Shown: positions 24,290 through 32,898 of the stretch, piece after piece
How positions within the stretch are numbered: position 1 is the first letter of the stretch
Layout: the number at the start of each line of letters is the position of its first letter
DNA from: Spirochaetales bacterium
Lineage (GTDB): Bacteria; Spirochaetota; Spirochaetia; Treponematales; Treponemataceae
Direction: 5' to 3'
DNA length: 32,898 nt
NCBI GenBank assembly: GCA_003245785.1
Contig: QKCE01000149.1
Coordinates: 1 to 32,898, forward strand
Notes under the pieces: model-generated
What the model was told of the DNA's origin: nothing
The model's input: the letters and a program-made list of their open reading frames with translations, nothing else
Database searches by the model: none
Translations under genes and position numbers: made by a program

Positions 24290-26779
24290 TCAGCCAAGGG
24301 GGCCGGTCTTGCAGAGCCCCGCGCGGCGGAGAAAGGCGAAATCCTTTTTCGAGAGGGTCGCGAGGGCGGCGTTCAGCGCAGGATCGGGGATGCCTTTTAC
24401 GGGCTCGCCGGGTTTCGCTGTCTCCGAGGGCTCCCCGCCTTTCGCGTCGGCTTTCGCCGCCCGTTGCGCGCCGCCGGCTCGTAGAACGCCTCCGCCGGAC
24501 GCGGCGAGCGCTTCCGCCACCCCGTCGGGCAAAACCCGCCTCGTTTCTTCGCCCATGTGCCACCACGCGTATTCACTTTTCGCTTCCCCGCCGGCGGCGT
24601 TGGCCGCCGGGGCCGACAAGGCCACGGGACGGCTCGCGGTCCACGCGTAGCCCGAGGCGGGGTCGAAGGGCGCCGCCCGCTCGGCGTCGCGCCGCCTTTC
24701 GTAGGCGGCGATGCAGAGCCCTATCGCGTCGGGCGCGACCCGCGGGGCGGGCATTGGAAAGGGGAACCATTTCCTGACCGACCGGGAAAGGCCTTCCCCG
24801 GCCATCCAGGCGTGGAGGGCCGCGTCGAGGGGCGCGGCGTATTTGGAGGAATCGGCCTCGCCGCGGAAGGAAAGGTCGTTGTTCGCGAAGTCCCCGACGG
24901 CCTCGGCGTCGCCCCCGTTCCGCGCGGCGGGCTCGAGGGGCGAGGGACCGCCCCGGTACATGCCCCGCTTCCACTCGTCGTACACCCTCGAATGCCGCGT
25001 GAGGACGAACTTGTGCCAGAAGGCCGAGTCCACGAGGCCGGCCGTGAAGAGCTGGCGCATGGTCTCGGCGGCGTCGATCACCCCCTGGGCGTCCTCGTTC
25101 CAGTACCCGTATATGAGGTAGGCGTGGACGAGCACCCCCGACTCCTTGAAGGCCGCGCAGGACGCGACGAGGTTCTCCAGGTCTATCCCCTTGTCCACCG
25201 ACTTGAACCCCTCTTCCGAGGCGATCTCGATGCCGCCCGAAACGGCGACGAGGCCGCCGGCGGAAAGGAATTCGGCGAGGTCGCTCCCGAAGGCGCGCTC
25301 GAAGCGGATATTGCCCCAAAAGGAAAGGGGGCGACGGGAGGCCCGGTTGAGGAGGGCGAAGTCCCGAAGGGCCCGCGGGGGAGCCGCCTCGTCGACGAAA
25401 TGGACGCCCCGGACCCCATGCCGTTCCGCCTGGGCGGAAAGGCCCGCGTGCAGGCCGGCGACGTCCACCGGGCGGAATCCGCGGATATAGTCGAGAGTCA
25501 CGTCGCAGAAGGAGCATCGATGCCAGTAGCAGCCGTGGGCGAGCATTGCCTTGAGCCACGCGCCGTCGGACCAGAGCCGATGCATGGGGTTCGGCGTGTC
25601 CGCGAGGCGGGGATATTCGGACAGCTCGACGTCGCGGTAATCCGGGACGATCGACGCGGTAACCTCGCGCTCGAATCGGGCGAGGTCGGGCGGGCAGAAA
25701 ACCCGCCGGGGAAAATCCCCGCCCCGGGCCGCCGTGTCCGGGCAGCCGAGGCGGAACCAGTGGGCGTATCCGCCATAACCCCGGTCGAAGGAAAGCTGGT
25801 CGATATAGGAAAAAAGCCGGTCGTTGTCGCAATCCCGAAGCTCGGTATTCACGTAGCCGCCGCCCATCGCTACGACCGCCCGGCCGCCGAACCGCCTTTT
25901 TACGGAGCGGGCGATCGCGAGGGCGCCCACGAGGCAGCCGGGAAAGGGCACGGAGAGGCAGAAGAGCGCGCGGCCCGCGCCGCGCAAGGCGCCTCCGTCG
26001 AGGCCCTCCCACAGGGGTTCCAGGGCGGGCTCGAGGAAGTCCCGAATCGCGGGACGGTCGATTCCCGCTTCCACCCGGGCGAAGGAAGGCTCGCTCGCGG
26101 CGAGGGATTCGGCGTAACGAACGAGGGAGAACTCCGGGTCGTACGCCATGGTCGCGTAATCGGCGAGGTCCTCGACGGCGAGGGTCGCGAGGGTCCGCGC
26201 GTCGTCCGCCGTGGGCTCGGTTTCGAGGGCTTCGTACCAGGCGTCCATTCGGGCGCCCCGGGGCGCGTGGGGCGAGCGGACGAAGGCATGGCAGAGCTCC
26301 CGGTCGCCGCCCCGGAGAATCTCCGTTATCGGGTCGATCCACTCGACCCAGGAATCCGAGAGGGAAAGGTAGCGCCTGAGCTGGAACGCGGTCTCCGCGT
26401 CCCCCGAACGCTCGGCCTTCGAGGCGAGGGCCAGGGCCGAAGCGGCGGAAAGCCCGAAAAGCCGCGCGAGGCCGCCGGCGGAAAAAATGGCGCGAAAGAG
26501 AAGGTCGCTCCCGTCGATCCATTTCACGGATCCGGGCACCTCCGCGAGACCGCCCAAGACAGGGGCGAGGGACCCGGGGCCAGCGGGGTTCGCGGGGCCA
26601 CCGCGTGAAGCCCCTTCGGCCGCGGGCTCCGTCCCGTCGGCGCCGGGCGTCCCGAAGCCCGCGGGGGACCAGCCCTCCCGGCCCAGGCCGCGGAAAAACG
26701 CGGCAAGGTAGGCGCCCGAGGGATAGGGCGCGTTGAGCTGAACGAGGGGCGGTTGGATAATGATTACGGGAATCGGCAT
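24290..26779 (-). CDS. Large radical SAM protein
   Basis: N-terminal IPVIIIQPPLVQLNAPYPSGAYLAAFFRGLG; cluster motif GCYWHRCSFCD; GVHFVDEAAPPRALRDFALL; VSGGIEIASEEGFKSVDKGIDLENL. Start reset to ATG 26779. Confidence 0.85.
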   Translation of the reverse strand: MPIPVIIIQPPLVQLNAPYPSGAYLAAFFRGLGREGWSPAGFGTPGADGTEPAAEGASRGGPANPAGPGSLAPVLGGLAEVPGSVKWIDGSDLLFRAIFSAGGLARLFGLSAASALALASKAERSGDAETAFQLRRYLSLSDSWVEWIDPITEILRGGDRELCHAFVRSPHAPRGARMDAWYEALETEPTADDARTLATLAVEDLADYATMAYDPEFSLVRYAESLAASEPSFARVEAGIDRPAIRDFLEPALEPLWEGLDGGALRGAGRALFCLSVPFPGCLVGALAIARSVKRRFGGRAVVAMGGGYVNTELRDCDNDRLFSYIDQLSFDRGYGGYAHWFRLGCPDTAARGGDFPRRVFCPPDLARFEREVTASIVPDYRDVELSEYPRLADTPNPMHRLWSDGAWLKAMLAHGCYWHRCSFCDVTLDYIRGFRPVDVAGLHAGLSAQAERHGVRGVHFVDEAAPPRALRDFALLNRASRRPLSFWGNIRFERAFGSDLAEFLSAGGLVAVSGGIEIASEEGFKSVDKGIDLENLVASCAAFKESGVLVHAYLIYGYWNEDAQGVIDAAETMRQLFTAGLVDSAFWHKFVLTRHSRVYDEWKRGMYRGGPSPLEPAARNGGDAEAVGDFANNDLSFRGEADSSKYAAPLDAALHAWMAGEGLSRSVRKWFPFPMPAPRVAPDAIGLCIAAYERRRDAERAAPFDPASGYAWTASRPVALSAPAANAAGGEAKSEYAWWHMGEETRRVLPDGVAEALAASGGGVLRAGGAQRAAKADAKGGEPSETAKPGEPVKGIPDPALNAALATLSKKDFAFLRRAGLCKTGPLG

Positions 26780-26800
26780 ATCTCTAAAAGTACCACTTAA

Positions 26801-26830
26801 TTGCCATTGATGACAGGGTTGGGCTATACT
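26801..26830 (+). promoter_or_regulatory. Sigma70-like promoter immediately before the mla operon
   Basis: TTGCCA (26801-26806), 18-nt spacer, TATACT (26825-26830); ATG at 26838. Confidence 0.6.
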
Positions 26831-26837
26831 CGAATCG

Positions 26838-27617
26838 ATGATCCAGCAAATCGGCGCCTCGATCAACCGGAAGATCTCGGACACCGCCTACGCGGTGGGT
26901 TTCTTCGGAAAGACCCTTCGCGGCATAGGGCCCTTCTTTTGGCGCGGCCGGGCCGCCCACAGGGTGCTCACGCTCCAGGTACTGTTCACCTTCGTGGAAG
27001 CCCTCGGCACCGCATCCCTCCAGGCCGCCGGCATCGGCGCGGCGGTGAACCTCCTCGGGCTTCCCATCCTCACGAGCTTTTCCCAATCGAAGCTCATCTA
27101 TCCCCTGCTCATCAGCATCGTCACCCGGGAGCTCGGTCCCATACTCACCGCCTTCATCATCATCGCCCGTTCCGCCACGGCCATCGCTACCGAGGTCGCC
27201 GGCATGGTGGTTTCCCACGAGATCGAGGCATACATCTCCGTCGGGATCGACCCGGTGGAGCACATCGCGGTGCCGCGCTTCCTCGGCGTGACGGCCTCCC
27301 TCGTCCTGCTCAACATCTACTTTTCCATCTTCGGCCTCGCCGGTTCCTTCCTGATCGTGCAGGTCATCGCGCCGGTACCCGCGGCGGACTATTTCAACAA
27401 CATTCTCCAAAGCCTCACCATGGCGGACATTCTCGTGTCCCTCATGAAAAGCGTGTGTTTCGGCATGATCCTCGCGATCGTCGCGACGGTTCAGGGTTTC
27501 TCGGTGGAGCGGGCGAGCACGGAAATTCCCCAGGCGGGACTCCGGGCGGTCGGCAACGCCTTTACCTGGTGCGTGGTCGCGGATCTCGCGATATCCGGCA
27601 TCTTCTACCTCTTATAA
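26838..27617 (+). CDS. mlaE: MlaE/YrbE family lipid ABC transporter permease
   Basis: VTRELGPILTAFIIIARSATAIATEVAGMVVSHEIEAYISVGIDPVEHIAVPRFLGVTASLVLLNIYF is the MlaE signature. Confidence 0.93.
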   Translation: MIQQIGASINRKISDTAYAVGFFGKTLRGIGPFFWRGRAAHRVLTLQVLFTFVEALGTASLQAAGIGAAVNLLGLPILTSFSQSKLIYPLLISIVTRELGPILTAFIIIARSATAIATEVAGMVVSHEIEAYISVGIDPVEHIAVPRFLGVTASLVLLNIYFSIFGLAGSFLIVQVIAPVPAADYFNNILQSLTMADILVSLMKSVCFGMILAIVATVQGFSVERASTEIPQAGLRAVGNAFTWCVVADLAISGIFYLL

Positions 27618-27627
27618 GGAACGCGAC

Positions 27628-28365
27628 ATGGACGCCCCGCTGCTCGAGCTAAAGAACGCCTCCTTTTCCGCCGCCGGGAACGATATCGTGAAGGGCGTGT
27701 CCCTCGAATTCGCCGAGGGCGAAACCGTGGCGCTCGTCGGGCCCTCGGGGAGCGGCAAGAGCACGGTGCTCAAGCTCGTCGCGGGAATCGTCGTGCCGAC
27801 CCAGGGGAGCGTCCGCTGGAAAGGGTCCGACATCGCCTCCATGGGGCGGTCCCAAAATCTCGCGTTCCGCCGCGAGACCGCCTTCGTGTTCCAGGACTCG
27901 GCGCTCTGGGCGAACCAGAATATCCGCCAAAACCTCGAGATACCCCTCAAGACCCACTTCCCGGAAATGCGATCCGAGGACCGCAACTCGCGGGTACGCG
28001 AGGCGCTGGCAGAAAGCGGCTATCGGCGCACCCTGGAGATCCGCCCCGCGGACCTGTCGATGGGCGAGCAAAAGCTCGTCGGGTTTTCCCGCGCCATGGT
28101 GCTCCGCCCGTCGACCCTCTTCCTCGACGAATGGACCGAGTCCCTCGACGAGTTCGCCGCCCGCCGACTCGTGAACGCCGTGAGGGAAAAGAAGAAACAG
28201 GGCAAGACGATAGTGTTCGTGAGCCATAATTTCGCCGTGATCAAGGACCTCGCCGACCGGATCGTGATGATCGTCGACGGGCGGGTTTCCCTGAGCGTCA
28301 CCCATGAGCAGTTCGCCAAGGACGCGAACCTCGCGCAATACATCGAACAAGGAATCTCGGTATGA
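27628..28365 (+). CDS. mlaF: MlaF-like ABC transporter ATP-binding protein
   Basis: Walker A GPSGSGKST, signature LSMGEQKLVGFSRAM, Walker B TLFLDEWTESLDE; between mlaE and an MCE gene. Confidence 0.9.
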   Translation: MDAPLLELKNASFSAAGNDIVKGVSLEFAEGETVALVGPSGSGKSTVLKLVAGIVVPTQGSVRWKGSDIASMGRSQNLAFRRETAFVFQDSALWANQNIRQNLEIPLKTHFPEMRSEDRNSRVREALAESGYRRTLEIRPADLSMGEQKLVGFSRAMVLRPSTLFLDEWTESLDEFAARRLVNAVREKKKQGKTIVFVSHNFAVIKDLADRIVMIVDGRVSLSVTHEQFAKDANLAQYIEQGISV

Positions 28366-29384
28366 AATTCAAGATCCGCTTCGCCGACCAGATAGTGGGC
28401 ATCCTCGCGATCGTCGCGGTGGCCGCCCTCGTATTCGTCATCTTCATGCTGGGCAGCAGGCAGCGCTGGTTCGCCCGGGACTACCGCTTCACCGCCACCT
28501 TCGAGTCCGCCACCGGGCTCGCGGTCGGCATGCCCCTTCAGTACAAGGGCTTCACCGTCGGGAAAATCACCTCCTTCAGCCTGAACGAACGGGATACCGT
28601 GGACGTGAAATTCTCGGTGTACGACACCTATTACAACCGCCTCAGGCAGGGCTCGGTGGTCGAGCTCATCGTGAACCCCATCGGGCTCGGCAACCAGTTC
28701 ATGCTCCACCCGGGCAACGGGACGGCGCTTATAACCGAGGGCAGCGAGATTCCCCGGGTGGATTCCGAGGAAGGCAAGGCCCTGGTGGACTCGGGAGCCG
28801 TCACGATCCCGAAGAGGGACGACACCATCACCAATATCGTGGCCCAGGTCAACCCGCTCCTGACGAACATAAACGGCACGTTGTATGCCCTGAACGACGC
28901 CCTCAGGGGCACGGGCAAGGGCCCTCTCGCCGAGACGATGACCGGCGTGGCGAGGACCATGACGAACGTGGCGGACATTTCCTCCGGCATCTCGGGCAAC
29001 AAGGACGCGATGATCGCCGACGTCCAAACCGCCCTGGCCCAGGTCCAGGCGATTACCGCGGATATCGAGGCCTTCACGAAGACGCTCCAGTCGGTCGACG
29101 GCCTCGTGCCGCGCCTCGTGGACCCGGACGGCAAGATATTCTCGAGCATCGGCGCCTCCCTCAAGGAGGTCGAGGGCACCCTCGGCAACGTGGAGGATTC
29201 CTCGTCCATCCTGAAGTCCCAGGTGCCCCAGATCGCGCGGCTCATCGAGGACCTCCGCATCGCCCTCGTGAAGGGTCAGGACGTGCTCGAGGCGCTCCGC
29301 AACAACCCGATCCTCAAGAACGGCGTGCCGGAGCGCGTGCAGACGGATTCCTCCGGCACGAACTCGCGCGATATCGAATTCTGA
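28362..29384 (+). CDS. mlaD: MlaD/MCE domain protein
   Basis: N-terminal TM, then YRFTATFESATGLAVGMPLQYKGFTVGKITSFSLNERDTVDVKFSVYDTYYNRLRQGSVVELI (MCE domain). Start overlaps the mlaF stop. Confidence 0.92.
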   Translation: MKFKIRFADQIVGILAIVAVAALVFVIFMLGSRQRWFARDYRFTATFESATGLAVGMPLQYKGFTVGKITSFSLNERDTVDVKFSVYDTYYNRLRQGSVVELIVNPIGLGNQFMLHPGNGTALITEGSEIPRVDSEEGKALVDSGAVTIPKRDDTITNIVAQVNPLLTNINGTLYALNDALRGTGKGPLAETMTGVARTMTNVADISSGISGNKDAMIADVQTALAQVQAITADIEAFTKTLQSVDGLVPRLVDPDGKIFSSIGASLKEVEGTLGNVEDSSSILKSQVPQIARLIEDLRIALVKGQDVLEALRNNPILKNGVPERVQTDSSGTNSRDIEF

Positions 29385-29399
29385 TCCCGGGAGGACGGC

Positions 29400-30368
29400 A
29401 TGAACCAACGAACGAATAACCGACATCGGGCCTTATCGCCCCAGGCCCTCTGGGCCGCCGCGGGCCTGGCCCTCGCGGCCGCCGCCCTGCCCCTGGCGGG
29501 CTGTTCCTCCGCCCCTAAGCGGCCGCCGGAGGTCTTCACGAACCGGAACGCCGCCGCGGGGCAAATCGACCTCGCGAACCGCTCCGCCGCCCGGGGAGAC
29601 TACGTGAACGCGCAGCTCTTCCTTGTCGAGGCCTGGAACCTGGCGGTAAGCACCGACGATCCCGAAACCCGGGTGCGGGTGCTCCTCGCCCGGGGAAACG
29701 TCTACTATAACTCGGGGGATACCGAACGCGCCGTCGCCGACTGGGGAGCCGCCCTCGCGGAATCCGGCGAGGCCGGCAACGAATCCCTGGCGAGCACCGC
29801 CCGGGTCTACCTCGCCCGCAGTACCCTCGCGGAAGGTTCGGGCATTCAGGGACTGACGGAGGAAGAGCGCAAGGCCCGGGCGACCGAGGCCCTCGCGACG
29901 GTCCGGCGGGAAATAGGCAGCATAAAGGGCAATCAGCTCTACACCGCCTTCGCGTGGAAGGTGGAGGGCCTGTGCTACAAGGAGCTCGGCGAATGGAAGG
30001 TCGCGGAAGACGCGGTGAAAAAGGCCGCCGACATCCACGACGGTAGGCATTACCTCGAGGACGCGGCCTACGACTGGTACCTAATCGCCTCCATCCGCTC
30101 GAAGTCCGGCAACCTGCCGGCCGCCCGTTCGGCCATGAACAAGGCCCTCTCCTTCGACCGACGGGCGGAAAACGCCAACGGCCTGGGGATGGACTGGCTC
30201 GCCATCGGCATGATCGAGGAAAAGGCGGGAAACAAGGAGAAGGCCCTAGAGGCGTACCGCCGCTCCGGGGATATCTTCCGCTCGGCGTTCATAAGCGACA
30301 ACGCGAAGCTCGCGGACCAAAAGGCCGCCGCCCTGGAGGGCGACGGGACGGAAGGTTCCGGGAACTGA
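29400..30368 (+). CDS. TPR-containing lipoprotein, last gene of the mla operon
   Basis: Lipobox LAGCSS; repeated helical pairs (VRVLLARGNVYYNSGDTERAVADWGAAL; LAIGMIEEKAGNKEKALEAYRRSGDIF); SD GGGAGG 16 nt after mlaD. Confidence 0.75.
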   Translation: MNQRTNNRHRALSPQALWAAAGLALAAAALPLAGCSSAPKRPPEVFTNRNAAAGQIDLANRSAARGDYVNAQLFLVEAWNLAVSTDDPETRVRVLLARGNVYYNSGDTERAVADWGAALAESGEAGNESLASTARVYLARSTLAEGSGIQGLTEEERKARATEALATVRREIGSIKGNQLYTAFAWKVEGLCYKELGEWKVAEDAVKKAADIHDGRHYLEDAAYDWYLIASIRSKSGNLPAARSAMNKALSFDRRAENANGLGMDWLAIGMIEEKAGNKEKALEAYRRSGDIFRSAFISDNAKLADQKAAALEGDGTEGSGN

Positions 30369-30383
30369 ACCGCCCGGAGCCGC

Positions 30384-31277
30384 TCAGTACTCCAGCCGGT
30401 ATCCGACGGAAACCCGGTTGTCGGCGGTATAGCCGATATTCACCCCGTCGAGGGCCTCCGCGAGCTTCGGGGCCCGGTTGTAGGTCCAGGGGCGAATCCA
30501 CGAGTACACTATCGCGCCGCCTACCATGAAGCCGCCGAGGCCCGTAATGAGTTCGCCGTTACTCTCGTTGTTGTTCTGCCGGATCGTGCCGTACCACAGG
30601 GTCCCGCTCCCGACCACTTCCCAGAAGGCGACGGTCCCGCCGCCCTGGGTGTCCCCCTGCATGTACGAGCCGATACCGAATATCGGGTTGACCGTCATGC
30701 AGATGAACCGGCCGGTAAAGTCGAAAAAGCCCAGGATCGCCGAGCCGACGGTGCTCGCCTTCTTCGCCCGGGACGCGTCCGCCGGGGTCTTGCCGAAGAC
30801 CGCCCGGGTATCGTCGTTGTCCTGCACGGTCAGGGTATTCAGGTACTGAAGCTCGGCGGTTTCCACCTTCACGGCCTTCACGCTCAGGCGGTACTTGTCC
30901 TGGAGCTGGTCGAAGGACCCGGTAATCAGGGTTTCGGCGCCGAGCATCGCGCCGAGGCGTTGGGCGGACTCGTCGCTCACGTCCCCGGATACCTGGAAGC
31001 TCAGCTCCTCCCGGATCTGCCCGAGGCTCGCGCGGTCCACCACGACGAATTTCCCGCCGTTGAGCAGGTTGAGGGTCAGGTCCTCGGCGAGGTATTCTCC
31101 CGCGGTCTCGTTCGTGCACTTTATCTCGAGCACGACGATCTTCGACCCGGCGGGCAGCTTCGAGCCAAGTTCCTTGGCTACGAGGTTCAACGCGTCGTCT
31201 ATCTTGTACTGTTTTTCCGCGAAAGCGGGCACGGTTAACGCGCAGGCGGCAAGGGCCGCGATCAGGAATCTTTTCAT
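30384..31277 (-). CDS. CsgG/LpoB-like secreted protein
   Basis: Signal peptide; IVVLEIKCTNETAGEYLAEDLTLNLLNGGKFVVVDRASLGQIREELSFQVSGDVSDESAQRLGAMLGAETLITGSFDQ matches the CsgG/LpoB-type domain. Confidence 0.8.
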   Translation of the reverse strand: MKRFLIAALAACALTVPAFAEKQYKIDDALNLVAKELGSKLPAGSKIVVLEIKCTNETAGEYLAEDLTLNLLNGGKFVVVDRASLGQIREELSFQVSGDVSDESAQRLGAMLGAETLITGSFDQLQDKYRLSVKAVKVETAELQYLNTLTVQDNDDTRAVFGKTPADASRAKKASTVGSAILGFFDFTGRFICMTVNPIFGIGSYMQGDTQGGGTVAFWEVVGSGTLWYGTIRQNNNESNGELITGLGGFMVGGAIVYSWIRPWTYNRAPKLAEALDGVNIGYTADNRVSVGYRLEY

Positions 31278-31362
31278 ACGGTCTCAAACTCCAAAGGGGA
31301 AAACCCCGAACGCTACGGCTATTGTAACACGAAACGCCCGGGGAATCGTCACCGGCGAAGGC

Positions 31363-32538
31363 TCATTCGTCGAGGGGTTTCCCCTCCACGCAGAGCCGGA
31401 AGCGCCGCAGGGCTTCCTTGAGCTTCCCGATCTCGGTCGCGTAGCAGCAGCGCACGAAGCCCTCGGCTCCCGCGCCGAACACGTTTCCCGGGACCACGGC
31501 CACCTTGTAGTCGTTGATCAGGCGCGTCGCGAATTCCTCGGAGGTCATCCCGGTTTTCCGGATATCCGGGAATATATAGAAGGCGCCCTCGGGCTCGGTC
31601 ACGGGAATTCCCATGTCCTCGAAGGCGCTTATCATCAGGTTCCGGCGCTGCTGGTAGGACACCCGCATCTTCTCGACCTCTCCCGCGCCGCCTCTCAGGC
31701 CCTCCAGTGCCGCGTACTGGCTCATGATGGGGGCGCAGATGGTCGAGTACTGATGGAGCTTGTGCACCTGGGTCATCAGGTCCTCCGGGCACGCGAGGTA
31801 GCCGATCCGCCAGCCGGTCATCGCGAAGGCCTTCGAGAAGCCGTTAAGCACCACGGTATAGTCCTTCATGCCGGGGAAGGAACCGATGGACACGTGGCGG
31901 CGCCCGTCGTACACCAGCTCGCAATAGACCTCGTCGGACAGCACCCATATTTTGTGCCTCTTGACGACCTCCGCGATCTTCGCGAGTTCCTCCGTCGGGA
32001 TCATGCGGCCCGTCGGATTGCTAGGGGAGCAGAGCATGAGCGCCTTGGTCTTCGGGGTGATCATGGCCTCGATGGAAGCCGCGGTGGGCACGAAGCCGGT
32101 CGGCGCGGTGTCGAGCCGCATGAGCCGGGTGTCGCAGAGCTCCACGAGGGGCTGATACGAGACGTAGCACGGCTCCGCGACGATCACCTCGTCCCCGGGG
32201 TTCAGGATCGCCCGGAGCACGGCGTCGATCGCCTCGGACACCCCGATGGTGACGAGTATTTCCCTCGTCGCGTCGTAATGGAGGTCGAACTTGCCGAGGT
32301 ACTTCGAGATCTCCTTGCGGAGCTCCGTGAGTCCCCAGTTCGACGTGTACGAGGTATGGCCCTGCTCGAGGTGGTACCAGGCCTCCTCGCGCATCGCCCA
32401 GGGCGTGGCGAAATCGGGCTCGCCCACGCCGAGGGAGATTATGTCTTCGCGCCCGATGATAAGCTCGAAAAACTTGCGTATCCCCGAGGGCGGCGTGCGG
32501 AGCATCTTCTCCGAAAAGCGGTCCTCCCGTTCGTTCAT
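31363..32538 (-). CDS. PLP-dependent aminotransferase, class I/II
   Basis: ISLGVGEPDFATPWAMREEAW; SPSNPTGRMIP; WVLSDEVYCELVYDG; VLNGFSKAFAMTGWRIGYLACP with PLP Lys. Confidence 0.95.
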   Translation of the reverse strand: MNEREDRFSEKMLRTPPSGIRKFFELIIGREDIISLGVGEPDFATPWAMREEAWYHLEQGHTSYTSNWGLTELRKEISKYLGKFDLHYDATREILVTIGVSEAIDAVLRAILNPGDEVIVAEPCYVSYQPLVELCDTRLMRLDTAPTGFVPTAASIEAMITPKTKALMLCSPSNPTGRMIPTEELAKIAEVVKRHKIWVLSDEVYCELVYDGRRHVSIGSFPGMKDYTVVLNGFSKAFAMTGWRIGYLACPEDLMTQVHKLHQYSTICAPIMSQYAALEGLRGGAGEVEKMRVSYQQRRNLMISAFEDMGIPVTEPEGAFYIFPDIRKTGMTSEEFATRLINDYKVAVVPGNVFGAGAEGFVRCCYATEIGKLKEALRRFRLCVEGKPLDE

Positions 32539-32861
32539 GCGGTCACTCCCTCGCGTCGGTCCTTTTTCTGGTCCACGTAGATAACGTCGTTTTCCTTGTA
32601 GGTTTTGAGCACGAAATGGGTCTTCGTGCTCTTCACGCCGTTGAGGGTCGCGAGTTTTTCGGATACGAAGAAGGCGACCTCGTGGAGGGTCTTCCCCTCG
32701 ATGATGACCTGGAGGTCGTAGCCGCCGGACATGAGATAGAGGGATTTCACCTGGGGAAAGCGGTATATGCGGTCCGCCAGGGCGTCGAAGCCGTGACTAT
32801 GGATAATGAACTGCTCCGAGAGAAGGCCCAGCGATTGGAGGCGGGCCTCCCTTTGGCCCAC
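32535..32861 (-). CDS. Lrp/AsnC ligand-binding (RAM) domain protein, probably incomplete at the window edge
   Basis: GFDALADRIYRFPQVKSLYLMSGGYDLQVIIEGKTLHEVAFFVSEKLATLNGVKSTKTHFVLKTYKE is a RAM domain. The stop overlaps the aminotransferase ATG (ATGA). No HTH visible; the 5' end is uncertain. Confidence 0.75.
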   Translation of the reverse strand: MGQREARLQSLGLLSEQFIIHSHGFDALADRIYRFPQVKSLYLMSGGYDLQVIIEGKTLHEVAFFVSEKLATLNGVKSTKTHFVLKTYKENDVIYVDQKKDRREGVTA

Positions 32862-32898
32862 AGGAGGTCGAGACGGTGAGCCAGGCCTGCTCGATCTC

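Noticed and set aside
24557-26608. 683-aa plus-strand ORF opposite the radical SAM gene
   Set aside because: Low-complexity Gly/Arg/Glu-rich shadow ORF with no recognisable motif; the minus strand carries the convincing protein.
30895-32580. 561-aa plus-strand ORF opposite the CsgG-like and aminotransferase genes
   Set aside because: Spans two real minus-strand genes and their intergenic gap; His/Gly/Asp-rich shadow translation.
1-32898. CRISPR arrays, tRNA/rRNA genes, transposases, prophage or defence islands
   Set aside because: No regularly spaced repeats, RNA-gene signatures, transposase/integrase translations or defence-domain proteins were seen on either strand.

Overview
This is a GC-rich, gene-dense bacterial window, probably from a spirochaete-like diderm; I judged that from protein character only and did no search. 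It encodes about 25 convincing CDSs and shows no rRNA, tRNA, CRISPR array or mobile element that I can recognise. In order: an edge-truncated ArsC-type arsenate reductase; a MarR regulator with a Gly/His-rich tail; a DUF5692-like membrane protein; a VOC protein; a GntR(YtrA)-ABC transporter operon; thioredoxin and a SpoU/TrmH methyltransferase; a tandem-HTH TetR regulator followed by a TolC/MFP/RND efflux operon ending in a small PG0541-like protein; a NUDIX hydrolase; a fused EcfA-EcfA-EcfT protein divergent from a 5'-nucleotidase and an ECF S component; HtpG; a DUF1266-like secreted protein plus an omptin-like outer-membrane protease; an unusual radical SAM protein; an Mla/MCE lipid-transport operon with a TPR lipoprotein; a CsgG/LpoB-like protein; and an aminotransferase with an Lrp-type RAM partner at the right edge. 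The points most worth follow-up are the omptin-like protease with both catalytic pairs retained, the ECF/nucleotidase locus with interlocked divergent promoters, the double-HTH TetR with a 20-bp operator on its promoter, three genes predicted to give leaderless mRNAs, and three family-specific operator palindromes. I did not find a clearly unprecedented system. The candidates are hypotheses that need the searches named in each entry.
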